A stretch of 64,000 nt of DNA, taken from Streptomyces rubiginosohelvolus. Its GTDB lineage: Bacteria > Actinomycetota > Actinomycetes > Streptomycetales > Streptomycetaceae. The notes under the pieces were generated by a model. That model searched no databases. It was not told the origin of the DNA and saw only the letters and a list, made by a program, of their open reading frames with translations. Of the stretch, positions 9,207-19,393 are shown piece after piece. Location: assembly GCF_014649875.1 (NCBI RefSeq), contig NZ_BMTW01000001.1, positions 434,001 to 498,000 of the forward strand. The letters run 5' to 3'. The translations under genes and the position numbers were made by a program. Every line of letters starts with the position of its first letter. Position 1 is the stretch's first letter.

Positions 9207-10043
9207 TCACCCGAGAGGGTCGGGCGCGGCCTCGATCCCGTACTCCGCGAGCTTCGCCTTCCCGCAGTCCGGCGCGGTCAGGACCAGCGGGCCCTGCTCG
9301 GTCAGCGCGATGGAGTGCTCCCAGTGCGAGGACCAGGTGCCGTCCGTCGTGATGACCGTCCAGTCGTCGGCGAGGGTCTCCGTCCGCGCCGTGCCCAGCG
9401 AGACCATGGGCTCGATCGCCAGGCAGACGCCGGGGACCAGCTTGATGCCCTTCCCGCGCTTGCGGGAGACGTAGTTCAGCAGATGCGGGTCCATGTGCAT
9501 CTCGGTGCCGATGCCGTGGCCGCCGAAGTCCTCGATGATCCCGTACTTCCCGGTCGCCGGGCGGGGCTGCCGGCGGATGTAGGTCTCGATGGCCCGGGAG
9601 ACGTCGACGAGGCGGTTGTTCACCTTCATCGCGGCGATCCCGGCCCACATCGACTCCTCGGTCACCCGGGAGAGCTCGACCAGCTCCGGAGCGTGACCGG
9701 TGCCCACGAAGGCGGTGTAGGCCGCGTCACCGTGCCAGCCGTCCACGATCGCGCCGGCGTCGATCGAGATGATGTCGCCGTCCTTCAGGACCGTCTTCTC
9801 GTCCGGGATGCCGTGGACGACGACCTCGTTGACCGAGGTGCAGATGGTCGCGGGGAACCCGCCGTACCCGAGGAAGTTCGACTTCGCGCCGTGGTCGGCG
9901 ATCACCTTGCGAGCGACCTGGTCCAGGTCGTGCGTGGTGGCCCCGGGCACGGCCGCCTCACGGGTGGCGGCGTGAATGGCAGCGACCACCAGGCCCGCCT
10001 CGCGCATCTTCGCGATCTGCTCGGGGGTCTTGATCTGCACCAT
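9207..10043 (-). CDS. map: Methionine aminopeptidase, type I
   Basis: Removes the N-terminal methionine from new proteins. The 278-residue product has the five metal ligands of the pita-bread fold: the two aspartates in SIDAGAIVDGWHGDAAYTA, His in FGGHGIGTEMH, and the glutamates in CLAIEPM and ALTEQGP. No N-terminal zinc-finger extension is present. It lies downstream of secY-adk, past a hairpin. Confidence 0.97.
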   Translation of the reverse strand: MVQIKTPEQIAKMREAGLVVAAIHAATREAAVPGATTHDLDQVARKVIADHGAKSNFLGYGGFPATICTSVNEVVVHGIPDEKTVLKDGDIISIDAGAIVDGWHGDAAYTAFVGTGHAPELVELSRVTEESMWAGIAAMKVNNRLVDVSRAIETYIRRQPRPATGKYGIIEDFGGHGIGTEMHMDPHLLNYVSRKRGKGIKLVPGVCLAIEPMVSLGTARTETLADDWTVITTDGTWSSHWEHSIALTEQGPLVLTAPDCGKAKLAEYGIEAAPDPLG

Positions 10044-10115
10044 TGCTCGGCGCCTCTCTGCATCGACGGTGACGGGTACGGCTCGGCGTGTTCAACGATA
10101 CGGGGGCAAGCAGTC

Positions 10116-10143
10116 GGCCGCGGCGCCCAGAGGCGCCGCGGCC
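10116..10143 (-). terminator. Hairpin between adk and map
   Basis: GGCCGCGGCGCC (10116-10127) pairs with GGCGCCGCGGCC (10132-10143), a 12-bp stem with a 4-base loop. It falls 31 bases past the adk stop. No T-run is present; it may give partial termination before map. Confidence 0.6.
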
Positions 10144-10174
10144 GGCTTGCACAGCGGGTGGTACGGGGTGACGC

Positions 10175-10834
10175 TCAGCTCTCGTCGGAGGGCTTCAGCG
10201 CGTCCATGGCGCGGGTGGTCACGTCCGCGACCTCGCCGAGCGCGGAGATGGTCACCACCAGGCCCTGGGCCCGGTAGTAGTCGATGATCGGCTCGGTCTG
10301 CGTGTGGTAGACCTCCAGCCGGGTACGGACCGTCTCCTCGCTGTCGTCGTGGCGCTGATACAGCTCGCCGCCGCAGACGTCGCAGACGCCCTCGGTCTTC
10401 GGCGGGCTGTATGACAGGTGGAAGACGTGCGCGCTGTCCTTGCGGCAGACGCGGCGGCCCGCGATCCGCTTCACGACCTCGTCCTCGGGGACCTCCAGGT
10501 CGAGAACCGCGTCGAGCTTCACGCCCTCGTCCTTGAGCATCACGTCAAGGGCTTCGGCCTGGCCCACGTTCCGCGGGAAGCCGTCCAGCAGGAAGCCGTT
10601 CACGGCGTCCGACTGGGACATGCGGTCCTTGGCCATCCCGATGGTGACTTCGTCCGGCACCAGCTGCCCCGCGTCGATGTAGGCGCGGGCCTGCTTGCCA
10701 AGGTCGGTGCCCTGGCTCATGTTGGCGCGGAAGAGGTCACCCGTGGAGATGTGCGGAATCGACAGGTTTTGGGCAAGGTACGCAGCCTGCGTTCCCTTGC
10801 CGGCACCCGGAGGCCCGACGAGGACGATGCGCAT
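10175..10834 (-). CDS. adk: Adenylate kinase
   Basis: Adk interconverts ATP and AMP with two ADP. The 219-residue product has the P-loop GPPGAGKGT at residues 7-15, the AMP-binding block STGDLFR, and FLLDGFPR. It is the long form with a LID carrying Cys130, Cys151 and Cys154, suggesting a zinc-binding lid. The ATG at 10834 overlaps the secY stop by one base (TGATG), so translation is likely coupled. Confidence 0.97.
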   Translation of the reverse strand: MRIVLVGPPGAGKGTQAAYLAQNLSIPHISTGDLFRANMSQGTDLGKQARAYIDAGQLVPDEVTIGMAKDRMSQSDAVNGFLLDGFPRNVGQAEALDVMLKDEGVKLDAVLDLEVPEDEVVKRIAGRRVCRKDSAHVFHLSYSPPKTEGVCDVCGGELYQRHDDSEETVRTRLEVYHTQTEPIIDYYRAQGLVVTISALGEVADVTTRAMDALKPSDES

Positions 10835-12147
10835 CAGCGGAGGAACCCTTCGTAATTGCGCTGCTGGAGCTGACTCTCGATCTGCTTCACGGTTTCCAGA
10901 CCCACACCCACGATGATGAGGATGCTCGTCCCGCCGAACGGGAAGTTCGCGTTCGCACCGCCGAAGCCCGCCAACGCCATCGTCGGCACAAGAGCGATCA
11001 GGGCCAGGTACAGCGAGCCTGGCCAAGTGATCCGGTTGAGCACGTAGCTCAGGTATTCGGCAGTAGGACGACCTGCGCGGATACCCGGGATGAAGCCACC
11101 ATACTTCTTCATGTTGTCGGCGACCTCGTCGGGGTTGAACGAGATGGCCACATAGAAGAAGGCGAAGAAGACGATCAGCAGGAAGTACGCCACCATGTAG
11201 AACGGCTCGTTCTGCTGCACGAAGTTGTCCGTGATCCAGGTCGCCCAGCCCGCGTTGGAGCCGGAGAACTGGACGATCAGCGCCGGGATGTAGAGCAGCG
11301 ACGAGGCGAAGATGACGGGAATCACACCCGCCTGGTTCACCTTGAGCGGGATGTACGTGGACGTACCGCCGTAGGAACGGCGACCGATCATGCGCTTCGC
11401 GTACTGCACCGGGATGCGGCGCTGGGCCTGCTCGACGAAGACGACGAGGCCGACCATCACGAAGCCGATGAGGATGACGGTAGCGAACTCGATCCAGCCG
11501 TCGGCCAGCTTGCCGCTCTCCTTGATGGACCACAGGGCGCCGGGGAACGTGGCGGCGATCGAGATGAACATCAGGATCGACATGCCGTTGCCGATGCCGC
11601 GGTCGGTGATCAGCTCACCGAGCCACATGACGGCGGCCGTACCGGCGGTCATCGTGATGACCATGATGACCGTGGTGAAGACCGACTTGTCCGCGACGAT
11701 CTGGTCGCCCACGGAACAGTTCTGGAAGAGCGCACCGCTGCGGGCGGTGGCGACGAGGCCGGTGCCCTGGAGGACGGCCAGCGCGACCGTCAGATAACGC
11801 GTGTACTGCGTGATCTTCGCCGTGCCGGACTGCCCCTCCTTCTTCAGGGCTTCCAGGCGCGGGATCACGACGGTCAGCAGCTGCAGAATGATGCTCGCCG
11901 TGATGTACGGCATGATGCCGAGCGCGAAGATGGTGATCTGCAGCAGGGCGCCACCGCTGAACATCTGCATCAGACCGAGGAGACCACCCGAGTCCGCCTG
12001 GTCGATGCACTGCTGCACCTTCGTGTAGTCGACGCCGGGAGCCGGGATGTGCGCCCCGAGCCGGTAGATCACGATCATGGCGAGCGTGAAGAGCAGCTTC
12101 TTGCGCAGGTCGGGCGTCTTGAACGCTCGGGCGAACGCGGTGAACAC
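10834..12147 (-). CDS. secY: Preprotein translocase subunit SecY
   Basis: SecY is the membrane pore of the Sec translocon. The 437-residue product has the ten-helix SecY pattern, with GVIPVIFASSLLYIPALIVQ and the cytoplasmic basic loop EQAQRRIPVQYAKRMIGRRS. I chose the GTG at 12147 because it has AGGAGGCACC directly upstream and homologues start at TAFARAFKTPDLRKKL. Its partner SecE is encoded at 57.1 kb. Confidence 0.97.
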   Translation of the reverse strand: MFTAFARAFKTPDLRKKLLFTLAMIVIYRLGAHIPAPGVDYTKVQQCIDQADSGGLLGLMQMFSGGALLQITIFALGIMPYITASIILQLLTVVIPRLEALKKEGQSGTAKITQYTRYLTVALAVLQGTGLVATARSGALFQNCSVGDQIVADKSVFTTVIMVITMTAGTAAVMWLGELITDRGIGNGMSILMFISIAATFPGALWSIKESGKLADGWIEFATVILIGFVMVGLVVFVEQAQRRIPVQYAKRMIGRRSYGGTSTYIPLKVNQAGVIPVIFASSLLYIPALIVQFSGSNAGWATWITDNFVQQNEPFYMVAYFLLIVFFAFFYVAISFNPDEVADNMKKYGGFIPGIRAGRPTAEYLSYVLNRITWPGSLYLALIALVPTMALAGFGGANANFPFGGTSILIIVGVGLETVKQIESQLQQRNYEGFLR

Positions 12148-12529
12148 GGTGCCTCCTGCGACCCCCGCGCTGTGCGTCAGAGGCGACGGGTCTGGATGGG
12201 ATCGGATACAGGGCAGCCCTACATCGTAAGGAGGCCACAAAAGATTAACGGCGCTACCCTACCCGGCTCGGGACTGAGCAGGAAACACGCACCGCACACC
12301 GGTGCACGGCCCGCCTCCCGGCCCGCGTCGCGAAAGACCGGCCAAGCCACACCATTTGGGACGTGAACGTCCCTGCGCTCCCCCACCGCCGGTGCGGTGG
12401 ACACCCGTTCAACCTTTCCCGAGCCTTTACGGTTCCCGTATATCGCACCGAAATGGTTCCGGGCACGAAAAAAGCCCGGCCGGCCACCTCCGAAGAGGCA
12501 GCCGGCCGGGCTCAGTTCTGTCCCGGGGC
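12148..12529. other. Gap between rplO and secY
   Basis: No gene is visible in this 382-base interval. It holds the strong rplO terminator at 12466-12512 and, nearer secY, a lower-GC stretch (AAAAGATTAACGGCG near 12240) that is likely the secY-adk promoter region. I could not assign a precise promoter. Confidence 0.6.
12466..12512 (-). terminator. Intrinsic terminator after rplO
   Basis: AGCCCGGCCGGC (12473-12484) pairs perfectly with GCCGGCCGGGCT (12501-12512). On the minus strand the 12-bp stem is followed by TTTTTTC. It lies 18 bases past the rplO stop and marks the end of the S10-spc transcript ahead of secY. Confidence 0.9.
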
Positions 12530-12985
12530 TCAGACGAGCTCGGTGACCGTACCGCCGGCGGCGGTGATCTTCTCCTTGGCGGAGCCGGAGACGGCGTCAA
12601 CCGAAACCTGCAGTGCCACGGAGATCTCGCCCTGTCCGAGGACCTTGACGAGGTGGTTGTTGCGCACGGCACCCTTGGCGACCAGGTCGGCCACCGTGAC
12701 CTCTCCACCCTCGGGGTAGAGCGTCGCGAGCTTGTCCAGGTTCACGACCTGGTACTCCGTGCGGAACGGGTTCTTGAAGCCCTTGAGCTTCGGGAGACGC
12801 ATGTGGAGGGGCATCTGGCCACCCTCGAAGCGCTCCGGAACCTGGTAACGAGCCTTCGTACCCTTGGTACCACGGCCTGCGGTCTTACCCTTGGACGCCT
12901 CACCACGACCCACACGGGTCTTGGCGGTCTTGGCGCCCGGGGCAGGCCGGAGGTTGTGGGCCTTCAGCGGGCTGTTCTCCGCCAT
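12530..12985 (-). CDS. rplO: Ribosomal protein L15
   Basis: L15 is a late-assembling large-subunit protein. The 151-residue product begins [20 protein letters not shown] and has the Gly/Arg/Lys-rich N-terminal arm ([20 protein letters not shown]) that threads through 23S rRNA. It follows rpmD by one base. It is the last gene before a strong terminator, so secY is probably expressed from its own promoter. Confidence 0.98.
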   Translation of the reverse strand: MAENSPLKAHNLRPAPGAKTAKTRVGRGEASKGKTAGRGTKGTKARYQVPERFEGGQMPLHMRLPKLKGFKNPFRTEYQVVNLDKLATLYPEGGEVTVADLVAKGAVRNNHLVKVLGQGEISVALQVSVDAVSGSAKEKITAAGGTVTELV

Positions 12986-12986
12986 G

Positions 12987-13169
12987 TCAGTCAACCTCCT
13001 CAACCGTCACGAGGTGGCGGACGGTCTGCACCATTCCGCGGAACTCGGGGCGGTCCTCCTTGACAACCGAGTCGTTCAGGCGCTTGAGCCCGAGCGAACG
13101 CAGGGTGTCGCGGTGGTTCTGCTTGCTGCCGATGTACGACTTCGTCTGCGTGATCTTGAGGCGAGCCAT
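12987..13169 (-). CDS. rpmD: Ribosomal protein L30
   Basis: A 60-residue large-subunit protein: [20 protein letters not shown] at the start, then [17 protein letters not shown], ending HLVTVEEVD. Its ATG overlaps the rpsE stop by one base (TAATG), so it is translationally coupled to rpsE. Confidence 0.97.
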   Translation of the reverse strand: MARLKITQTKSYIGSKQNHRDTLRSLGLKRLNDSVVKEDRPEFRGMVQTVRHLVTVEEVD

Positions 13170-13774
13170 TACGCACCCGCTCCCGCACGCGCACGAAGCA
13201 GAGCCGCGGGGGCGACGTCCTCGAGGGGCAGACCGCGGCGGGCCGCGATCTCCTCGGGACGCTGCAGGCCCTTCAGGGCCTCCACGGTCGCGTGCACGAT
13301 GTTGATCGCGTTGGACGAGCCAAGCGACTTCGACAGGATGTCGTGAACGCCGGCGCACTCGAGCACGGCACGCACCGGGCCACCGGCGATAACACCGGTA
13401 CCGGGGGAAGCCGGCTTGAGCAGGACGACGCCCGCTGCCTTCTCGCCCGTGATCGGGTGAGGGATGGTGCCCTGGATGCGGGGGACCTTGAAGAAGTTCT
13501 TCTTGGCCTCTTCGACACCCTTGGCGATGGCCGCGGGAACTTCCTTGGCCTTGCCGTATCCGACACCGACCGTGCCGTCACCGTCGCCCACCACGACCAG
13601 CGCGGTAAAGCTGAAGCGACGACCACCCTTCACAACCTTGGCGACGCGGTTGATCGCGACGACGCGCTCGACGTACGCGGTCTTCTCGGCGGCGCTGGCG
13701 CCACCGTCACGGCCCTTCCGGTCCCGCCGCTCGCCGCCACCGGCACCGCTGCCGCGGCGCTGGGGTCCAGCCAT
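13169..13774 (-). CDS. rpsE: Ribosomal protein S5
   Basis: S5 acts in decoding fidelity at the mRNA entry side. The 201-residue product has a Gly/Arg/Asp-rich N-terminal extension of about 35 residues, then [20 protein letters not shown], and the C-terminal domain with GIKD-type block [19 protein letters not shown]. The end is Ala/Arg rich. It lies between rplR and rpmD in the spc-type order. Confidence 0.98.
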   Translation of the reverse strand: MAGPQRRGSGAGGGERRDRKGRDGGASAAEKTAYVERVVAINRVAKVVKGGRRFSFTALVVVGDGDGTVGVGYGKAKEVPAAIAKGVEEAKKNFFKVPRIQGTIPHPITGEKAAGVVLLKPASPGTGVIAGGPVRAVLECAGVHDILSKSLGSSNAINIVHATVEALKGLQRPEEIAARRGLPLEDVAPAALLRARAGAGA

Positions 13775-13821
13775 GGGAATTACCTCTCTCTGTTACGTCC
13801 GCTGTGCGTAGGAACCGGGGC

Positions 13822-14205
13822 TTAGAACTTCAGCCCGGCTTCACGGGCGGCGTCAGCCAGAGCGGCAATCCGCCCGGCGTACTGGTTACCACCGCGGTCA
13901 AACACGACGGCCTCGACGCCTGCAGCCTTGGCACGCTCGGCGACCAGGGCGCCGACCTGCTTGGCCTGGGCGCTCTTGTCGCCCTCGCCACCACGGATCG
14001 AGGTGTCCAGGGTCGACGCCGACGCGAGCGTGTGGCCCGCGATGTCGTCGATGATCTGGGCCACGATGTGGCGGTTGGAACGCGTCACGACCAAGCGGGG
14101 ACGCTCCGGCGAACCGGAGATGTGCTTGCGGACGCGGATGTGGCGCCGCTTGCGGGCAGCGCGCTTGTACGCGTCGCCCTTGGCGATCTTCACACCGTAT
14201 GCCAT
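13822..14205 (-). CDS. rplR: Ribosomal protein L18
   Basis: L18 binds 5S rRNA with L5. The 127-residue product begins with a basic stretch ([20 protein letters not shown]) and shows [20 protein letters not shown] and [20 protein letters not shown], the family signature. It follows rplF by 2 bases. Confidence 0.98.
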   Translation of the reverse strand: MAYGVKIAKGDAYKRAARKRRHIRVRKHISGSPERPRLVVTRSNRHIVAQIIDDIAGHTLASASTLDTSIRGGEGDKSAQAKQVGALVAERAKAAGVEAVVFDRGGNQYAGRIAALADAAREAGLKF

Positions 14206-14207
14206 GG

Positions 14208-14747
14208 CTACTTACCAGCCTTTCCGACCTTGCGGCGGATGACCTCGCCCGCGTACTTGACGCCCTTGGCCTTGTACGGGTCGGGCTTCCGCAGCTTGCG
14301 GATGTTGGCGGCCACTTCGCCGACCTTCTGCTTGTCGATGCCCTCGACGCTGAGCTTCGTGGGCGACTCGACCTTGAAGGTGATGCCTTCCGGTGCCTCG
14401 ATGAGGATCGGGTGGCTGTAGCCCAGGGCGAACTCCAGGTTGGAGCCCTTCGCCTGGACGCGGTAACCGACACCGCTGATCTCGAGCGCCTTGGAGTAAC
14501 CCGCGGTCACGCCGGTGATCATGTTCGCCACCAGCGTGCGGGACAGGCCGTGGAGGGCCTTGTTCTGACGCTCGTCGTTCGGGCGGGTGACGTTGAGAAC
14601 GCCGTCCTCACCCTTGGAGACCTCGATCGGCGCGGCGACGGTGTGCGTGAGGGAACCCTTGGGGCCCTTCACCGCGACCGTACGGCCATCGATGGTGACG
14701 TCCACACCGGCGGGAACCTGGATGGGGAGCTTGCCGATTCGCGACAT
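14208..14747 (-). CDS. rplF: Ribosomal protein L6
   Basis: L6 lies near the factor-binding site of the large subunit. The 179-residue product begins [20 protein letters not shown] and ends with the signature [20 protein letters not shown]. Two tandem L6 folds are expected at about residues 1-82 and 83-179. Confidence 0.98.
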   Translation of the reverse strand: MSRIGKLPIQVPAGVDVTIDGRTVAVKGPKGSLTHTVAAPIEVSKGEDGVLNVTRPNDERQNKALHGLSRTLVANMITGVTAGYSKALEISGVGYRVQAKGSNLEFALGYSHPILIEAPEGITFKVESPTKLSVEGIDKQKVGEVAANIRKLRKPDPYKAKGVKYAGEVIRRKVGKAGK

Positions 14748-14768
14748 GAGCTTTCCTTCCTTTCCCGA

Positions 14769-15167
14769 CTACCAGACGTAGGCGAGGACTTCCCCACCTA
14801 CGCCCTTCTTGCCTGCCTGCTGGCCGGTCAGGAGACCGTGGGACGTGGAGATGATCGCCACGCCCAGGCCGCCGAGGACCTTCGGCAGGTTGGTGGACTT
14901 TGCGTACACACGCAGACCCGGCTTCGAGATGCGCTTGATGCCGGCGATCGAACGCTCGCGGTTCGGGCCGAACTTCAGCTCCAGGACGAGGTTCTTGCCG
15001 ACCTCGGCGTCCTCGACCTTCCAGCCGGTGATGAAGCCCTCCTGCTGGAGGATCTCCGCGATGTGCGACTTGATCTTGCTGTGCGGCATCACGACGGAGT
15101 CGTGGTACGCCGAGTTCGCGTTACGCAGACGCGTGAGCATGTCTGCGATGGGATCAGTCATGGTCAT
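14769..15167 (-). CDS. rpsH: Ribosomal protein S8
   Basis: S8 organises the central domain of 16S rRNA and in Escherichia coli represses the spc operon. The 132-residue product begins [20 protein letters not shown] and ends with [22 protein letters not shown], the family ending in part. A 224-base spacer precedes it after rpsZ, the longest within this cluster, and could hold a regulatory or promoter site. Confidence 0.97.
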   Translation of the reverse strand: MTMTDPIADMLTRLRNANSAYHDSVVMPHSKIKSHIAEILQQEGFITGWKVEDAEVGKNLVLELKFGPNRERSIAGIKRISKPGLRVYAKSTNLPKVLGGLGVAIISTSHGLLTGQQAGKKGVGGEVLAYVW

Positions 15168-15391
15168 GAATTGGCCTTCGGCCTCTCTCGCCGGGGTTTC
15201 CTGTATGCGCCATCCCTCTCCCCACTCACTGGCGGGACGGGTGCGGTGCGGGGACCTACGGCGTAGTAAGTCGGTCTTGGGCGGCAGGCGCCCAACCCTT
15301 CAAGCCTACGGCATGAAAGGCGGGGCTCCTGCCGACCAGATGCTTACCGAGAGTCTCCGGGAACTTCCAACGCCCAGGGGGCGAAGGAGAG

Positions 15392-15577
15392 TTACCAGGA
15401 GCTCTTGGTCACGCCCGGCAGCTCGCCACGGTGAGCCATCTCACGAAGGCACACGCGGCACAGGCCGAACTTGCGGTAGACGGAGTGGGGCCGGCCGCAG
15501 CGCTGGCAGCGGGTGTACCCGCGAACGCCGAACTTCGGCTTACGGGCGGCCTTAGCGATCAGAGCCTTCTTCGCCAC
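15392..15577 (-). CDS. rpsZ: Ribosomal protein S14, zinc-binding type Z
   Basis: S14 assembles the head of the small subunit. At 61 residues it is the short zinc form, with ligands Cys24 and Cys27 (RCQRCGR) and Cys40 and Cys43 (LCRVCLR). Actinobacteria often carry a longer zinc-free copy elsewhere. It follows rplE by 2 bases. Confidence 0.98.
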   Translation of the reverse strand: MAKKALIAKAARKPKFGVRGYTRCQRCGRPHSVYRKFGLCRVCLREMAHRGELPGVTKSSW

Positions 15578-15579
15578 GG

Positions 15580-16137
15580 TCAGTTCTCCTTGAACGGGAA
15601 GCCGAGGTGACGAAGCAGGGCACGACCCTCGTCGTCGTTGGTCGCCGTGGTGACCACGGTGATGTCCATGCCCCGGACCCGGTCGATCTTGTCCTGGTCG
15701 ATCTCGTGGAACATGACCTGCTCCGTGAGACCGAAGGTGTAGTTGCCACGGCCGTCGAACTGCTTCGGCGACAGGCCACGGAAGTCACGGATACGCGGAA
15801 GCGCGAGCGACAGCGTACGGTCCAGGAACTCCCACATCCGGTCACCGCGGAGGGTGACGTGGCAGCCGATCGGCTGGCCCTCGCGCAGCTTGAACTGCGC
15901 GATGGACTTGCGGGCCTTCGTGACGGCCGGCTTCTGGCCGGTGATCGTGGTGAGGTCGCGAACGGCCCCGTCGATCAGCTTGGAGTCGCGGGCGGCGTCG
16001 CCCACACCCATGTTGACCACGATCTTGACCAGACCGGGAACCTGCATGACGTTCTCGTACGAGAACTCCTCACGCAGCTTGCCGGCGATTTCCTCGCGGT
16101 AGCGCGTCTTGAGACGCGGCGCAGTGGTGGCAGTCAT
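15580..16137 (-). CDS. rplE: Ribosomal protein L5
   Basis: L5 binds 5S rRNA and contacts the P-site tRNA. The 185-residue product shows [20 protein letters not shown] and [20 protein letters not shown], both diagnostic. Its ATG overlaps the rplX stop by one base. Confidence 0.98.
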   Translation of the reverse strand: MTATTAPRLKTRYREEIAGKLREEFSYENVMQVPGLVKIVVNMGVGDAARDSKLIDGAVRDLTTITGQKPAVTKARKSIAQFKLREGQPIGCHVTLRGDRMWEFLDRTLSLALPRIRDFRGLSPKQFDGRGNYTFGLTEQVMFHEIDQDKIDRVRGMDITVVTTATNDDEGRALLRHLGFPFKEN

Positions 16138-16460
16138 CAGATGTCCTCACCGGTCCGCTTGGCAACGCGGATCTTGTTGCCCTCGTCGTCAAAGCGGTAG
16201 CCGACGCGAGTGACAACCTTGTTGCCGTCCTTCTCCACGACCAGCTGAACGTTGCTGACGTGGATCGGGGCCTCGGTGGTCACAATGCCACCCGTCTGCG
16301 AACCGCGAGCCGTCTGACCGGCCTTGGTGTGCTTCTTGACCCGGTTGACACCCTCGACGAGGACGCGGTCCTGAGCGGGGTAGGCCACGATGACCTTGCC
16401 CTGCTTGCCCTTGTCCTTACCGGTGATGACCTGGACCAGGTCGCCCTTCTTGATCTTCAT
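16137..16460 (-). CDS. rplX: Ribosomal protein L24
   Basis: L24 is an assembly initiator of the large subunit. The 107-residue product opens with a KOW motif ([20 protein letters not shown]) and [20 protein letters not shown]. It follows rplN by 2 bases. Confidence 0.98.
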   Translation of the reverse strand: MKIKKGDLVQVITGKDKGKQGKVIVAYPAQDRVLVEGVNRVKKHTKAGQTARGSQTGGIVTTEAPIHVSNVQLVVEKDGNKVVTRVGYRFDDEGNKIRVAKRTGEDI

Positions 16461-16462
16461 GC

Positions 16463-16831
16463 TTACAGCACCTCCGGCGCGAGCGAGATGATCTTCATGA
16501 ACTTCTTCTCGCGCAGCTCCCGGCCCACGGGGCCGAAGATGCGGGTGCCGCGGGGGTCGCCGTCGTTCTTCAGAATGACGGCGGCGTTCTCGTCGAAGCG
16601 GATGTACGAGCCATCCTGACGACGACGCTCCTTGACGGTGCGAACGATGACGGCCTTGACGACGTCACCCTTCTTCACGTTGCCACCGGGGATCGCGTCC
16701 TTGACGGTGGCGACGATGACGTCACCGATACCCGCGTAGCGGCGACCCGAGCCACCGAGAACACGAATGGTGAGAATTTCCTTCGCACCCGTGTTGTCGG
16801 CGACGCGCAGTCGCGACTCCTGCTGGATCAC
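16463..16831 (-). CDS. rplN: Ribosomal protein L14
   Basis: L14 sits at the subunit interface. The 122-residue product begins [20 protein letters not shown], the family start, with a GTG at 16831; the frame is open upstream to 16873 but that part is not L14. The end is [19 protein letters not shown]. It is the first gene after a stem-loop that divides the S10-type from the spc-type genes. Confidence 0.97.
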   Translation of the reverse strand: MIQQESRLRVADNTGAKEILTIRVLGGSGRRYAGIGDVIVATVKDAIPGGNVKKGDVVKAVIVRTVKERRRQDGSYIRFDENAAVILKNDGDPRGTRIFGPVGRELREKKFMKIISLAPEVL

Positions 16832-16864
16832 GTCTATCTCCTGATCGTCTGCCGGTTCCCGGCG

Positions 16865-16895
16865 GGGAGCCACGTAAGTGACTTACGTGGCTCCC
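16865..16895 (-). terminator. Perfect stem-loop at the rpsQ-rplN junction
   Basis: A 14-bp perfect stem (left arm GGGAGCCACGTAAG at 16865-16878, with a 3-base loop) lies between the stop of rpsQ and the start of rplN. There is no T-run. It may attenuate, stabilise an mRNA end or mark processing between the two halves of the cluster. Confidence 0.7.
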
Positions 16896-16939
16896 TCACC
16901 GAGCCTGGCGGAACTGACCTGAGGGAAACCCCTCAGGAA

Positions 16940-17224
16940 TTACTTGGCCTTCTCGAGGATCTCGACGATGCGCCAGCGCTTCGAGGCGGACAGCGGACGC
17001 GTCTCCATGATGAGGACGCGGTCGCCGACGCCGGCGGAGTTCTGCTCGTCGTGGGCCTTGAGCTTGTTCGTACGGCGGATGACCTTGCCGTACAGCGCGT
17101 GCTTGACACGGTCCTCGACAGCGACGACGACGGTCTTGTCCATCTTGTCGCTGACGACCAGACCCTCACGGGTCTTGCGGAAACCGCGGTCGGTGTTCGT
17201 CTCAGTCACAGTCTTCTCGCTCAT
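16940..17224 (-). CDS. rpsQ: Ribosomal protein S17
   Basis: S17 is a primary 16S rRNA binder. The 94-residue product has [20 protein letters not shown] and [20 protein letters not shown]. The first 15 residues are a Thr-rich extension common in actinobacteria. Its ATG overlaps the rpmC stop by one base. It is the last of the S10-type genes. Confidence 0.98.
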   Translation of the reverse strand: MSEKTVTETNTDRGFRKTREGLVVSDKMDKTVVVAVEDRVKHALYGKVIRRTNKLKAHDEQNSAGVGDRVLIMETRPLSASKRWRIVEILEKAK

Positions 17225-17451
17225 CAGGCGCTCTCCACCGTCTCGATGCCCAGCTCGCGCTCACGCATCAGGGTGTAGATCCGGGCGATGTCCTTACGGA
17301 CGGACTTGAGCCGGCCGTGGTTCTCGAGCTGGCCCGTCGCCGCCTGGAAGCGGAGGTTGAACAGCTCTTCCTTGGCTTCGCGGAGCTTGTTGAGGAGCTC
17401 CTCGTCGCCCAGCTCGCGCAGCTCGGACGCCTTGGTACCGGCCGACATCAC
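17224..17451 (-). CDS. rpmC: Ribosomal protein L29
   Basis: L29 lies at the exit tunnel, near signal recognition particle and trigger factor. The 75-residue product shows [20 protein letters not shown] and [19 protein letters not shown], and has a short C-terminal extension. It overlaps rplP by 4 bases (ATGA). Confidence 0.98.
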   Translation of the reverse strand: MMSAGTKASELRELGDEELLNKLREAKEELFNLRFQAATGQLENHGRLKSVRKDIARIYTLMRERELGIETVESA

Positions 17452-17867
17452 GACTCACCTGCCTCGCGCCGAACGATCCGGCACTTCATCGGAAGCTTGT
17501 GAGCAGCGCGGGTGAGCGCCTCACGAGCAATCTTCTCGTTCGGGTAGGACAGCTCGAACATCACCCGACCGGGCTTGACGTTCGCGATCCACCACTCGGG
17601 AGAACCCTTACCGGAACCCATGCGGGTCTCGGCAGGCTTCTTCGTCAGGGGACGGTCCGGGTAGATGTTGATCCAGACCTTGCCGCCACGCTTGATGTGA
17701 CGGGTCATCGCGATACGAGCGGACTCGATCTGACGGTTCGTCACGTACGCCGGGGTCAGCGCCTGGATGCCGTACTCGCCGAACGCAACCTGCGTGCCAC
17801 CCTTGGACATACCGCTGCGCTTCGGGTGGTGCTGCTTGCGGTGCTTGACCCTACGGGGGATCAGCAT
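17448..17867 (-). CDS. rplP: Ribosomal protein L16
   Basis: L16 helps place the A-site tRNA. The 139-residue product begins [20 protein letters not shown] and has [20 protein letters not shown], the family signature. It lies directly after rpsC. Confidence 0.98.
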   Translation of the reverse strand: MLIPRRVKHRKQHHPKRSGMSKGGTQVAFGEYGIQALTPAYVTNRQIESARIAMTRHIKRGGKVWINIYPDRPLTKKPAETRMGSGKGSPEWWIANVKPGRVMFELSYPNEKIAREALTRAAHKLPMKCRIVRREAGES

Positions 17868-17872
17868 TTCGG

Positions 17873-18709
17873 TCAGGCCTCCGTTCCGGTGCTCTCAGCA
17901 GCCGGAGCAGCGGCGGCGGGAGCGTCGGCCTTGGGGGCCTCGGCTGCCGGCGACTGCTGCGGCTTACGGCCGCGACCGCCACGCTCGCCACCACGGCCAC
18001 CGCGGCCGGCCGGGCGGTCAGCGCCGCCACGAGCCGGACGGTTGCCGGCGCGGGCCGCGGCGTTCTCGGCGCGAACCTCGGCGATGTTCTTGACGTCGCC
18101 CTTGTAGATCCAGACCTTCACGCCGATACGGCCGAAGGTCGTCTTGGCCTCGAAGAAGCCGTAGTCGACGTTCGCACGGAGCGTGTGCAGGGGCACACGG
18201 CCCTCGCGGTAGAACTCCGAGCGGGACATCTCGGCGCCGCCGAGGCGACCGCCGCACTGGATCTTGATGCCCTTGGCGCCGGCCTTCATCGAGGACTGCA
18301 TGCTCTTACGCATGGCCCGACGGAAGGAGACGCGGGAGGAGAGCTGCTCGGCGACGGCCTGGGCCACCAGCTGAGCGTCCACCTCGGGGTTCTTGACCTC
18401 GAGGATGTTCAGCTGGACCTGCTTGCCGGTCAGCTTCTCCAGCTCGCCGCGGATGCGATCGGCCTCGGCGCCACGGCGACCGATGACGATGCCCGGGCGG
18501 GCGGTGTGGATGTCAACGCGGACGCGGTCGCGGGTGCGCTCGATCTCGACCTTCGAGATGCCGGCCCGCTCCATGCCCTTCGTCATCATGCGACGAATGG
18601 CGACGTCTTCCTTGACGTAGTCCTTGTACAGCTTGTCGGCGTACCAGCGGGACTTGAAGTCCGTGGTGATGCCGAGCCGGAACCCGTGCGGGTTTACCTT
18701 CTGGCCCAT
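17873..18709 (-). CDS. rpsC: Ribosomal protein S3
   Basis: S3 forms part of the mRNA entry helicase. The 278-residue product begins [20 protein letters not shown] and has the KH domain motif [20 protein letters not shown]. Beyond residue about 215 it has a 60-residue low-complexity tail rich in Gly, Arg, Pro and Ala ([15 protein letters not shown]), longer than the E. coli protein and usual in streptomycetes. Confidence 0.98.
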   Translation of the reverse strand: MGQKVNPHGFRLGITTDFKSRWYADKLYKDYVKEDVAIRRMMTKGMERAGISKVEIERTRDRVRVDIHTARPGIVIGRRGAEADRIRGELEKLTGKQVQLNILEVKNPEVDAQLVAQAVAEQLSSRVSFRRAMRKSMQSSMKAGAKGIKIQCGGRLGGAEMSRSEFYREGRVPLHTLRANVDYGFFEAKTTFGRIGVKVWIYKGDVKNIAEVRAENAAARAGNRPARGGADRPAGRGGRGGERGGRGRKPQQSPAAEAPKADAPAAAAPAAESTGTEA

Positions 18710-19056
18710 TACCGGGTTCCTTCCTTGCTGCTGACGACCACGGTGATGTGGCTGGTCCGCTTACGGATCCGGTAGGCACGGCCCTGAGCACGCGGACGGA
18801 ACCGCTTCAGGGTCGGGCCCTCGTCCACGTACGCCTCGCTGATGACCAGCGAAGAGGCGTCGGTGTGGTCGTAGTTGTGTGCAGCGTTGGCGATGGCGCT
18901 GTCCAGCACCTTGCCAACCGGCACGCTCGCGGCCTGCGGGGCGAAACGCAGGACCGCCTGAGCCTCCGTGGCATCCATGCCACGGATGAGGTCCACCACG
19001 CGGCGGGCCTTCATGGGCGTGACGCGGATGTACCGCGCCTGGGCCCTGGCTTCCAT
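18709..19056 (-). CDS. rplV: Ribosomal protein L22
   Basis: L22 lines the exit tunnel and its loop can carry macrolide-resistance changes. From ATG 19056 the product is 115 residues, [20 protein letters not shown] to [21 protein letters not shown] precedes this ATG. In-frame ATGs at 19080 and 19092 would add 8 or 12 residues with weaker ribosome binding sites. The stop overlaps rpsC by one base. Confidence 0.95.
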   Translation of the reverse strand: MEARAQARYIRVTPMKARRVVDLIRGMDATEAQAVLRFAPQAASVPVGKVLDSAIANAAHNYDHTDASSLVISEAYVDEGPTLKRFRPRAQGRAYRIRKRTSHITVVVSSKEGTR

Positions 19057-19099
19057 GGTTGTCCCTTCGGTGTAAGTCATAGTCGTTTCCACCCCGCGC

Positions 19100-19381
19100 T
19101 TAGCGGCGCTTCGACTTCCGGTCGTCCTTGACGTGGCCGCGGAAGGTGCGAGTCGGCGAGAACTCGCCGAGCTTGTGGCCGACCATCGACTCGGTGACGA
19201 ACACCGGGACGTGGATCTTGCCGTTGTGCACCGCGATGGTGTGACCCAGCATGGCCGGGACGATCATCGAGCGACGGGACCAGGTCTTGATGACGTTCTT
19301 GGTGCCTGCCTCGTTCTGTACGTCCACCTTCTTGATGAGGTGTCCGTCGACGAAGGGCCCCTTCTTGAGACTGCGCGGCAT
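19100..19381 (-). CDS. rpsS: Ribosomal protein S19
   Basis: S19 is a head protein that contacts the large subunit. The 93-residue product begins [20 protein letters not shown] and has the signature [20 protein letters not shown]. It lies 12 bases after rplB. Confidence 0.98.
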   Translation of the reverse strand: MPRSLKKGPFVDGHLIKKVDVQNEAGTKNVIKTWSRRSMIVPAMLGHTIAVHNGKIHVPVFVTESMVGHKLGEFSPTRTFRGHVKDDRKSKRR

Positions 19382-19393
19382 CTAAACCCGCTC

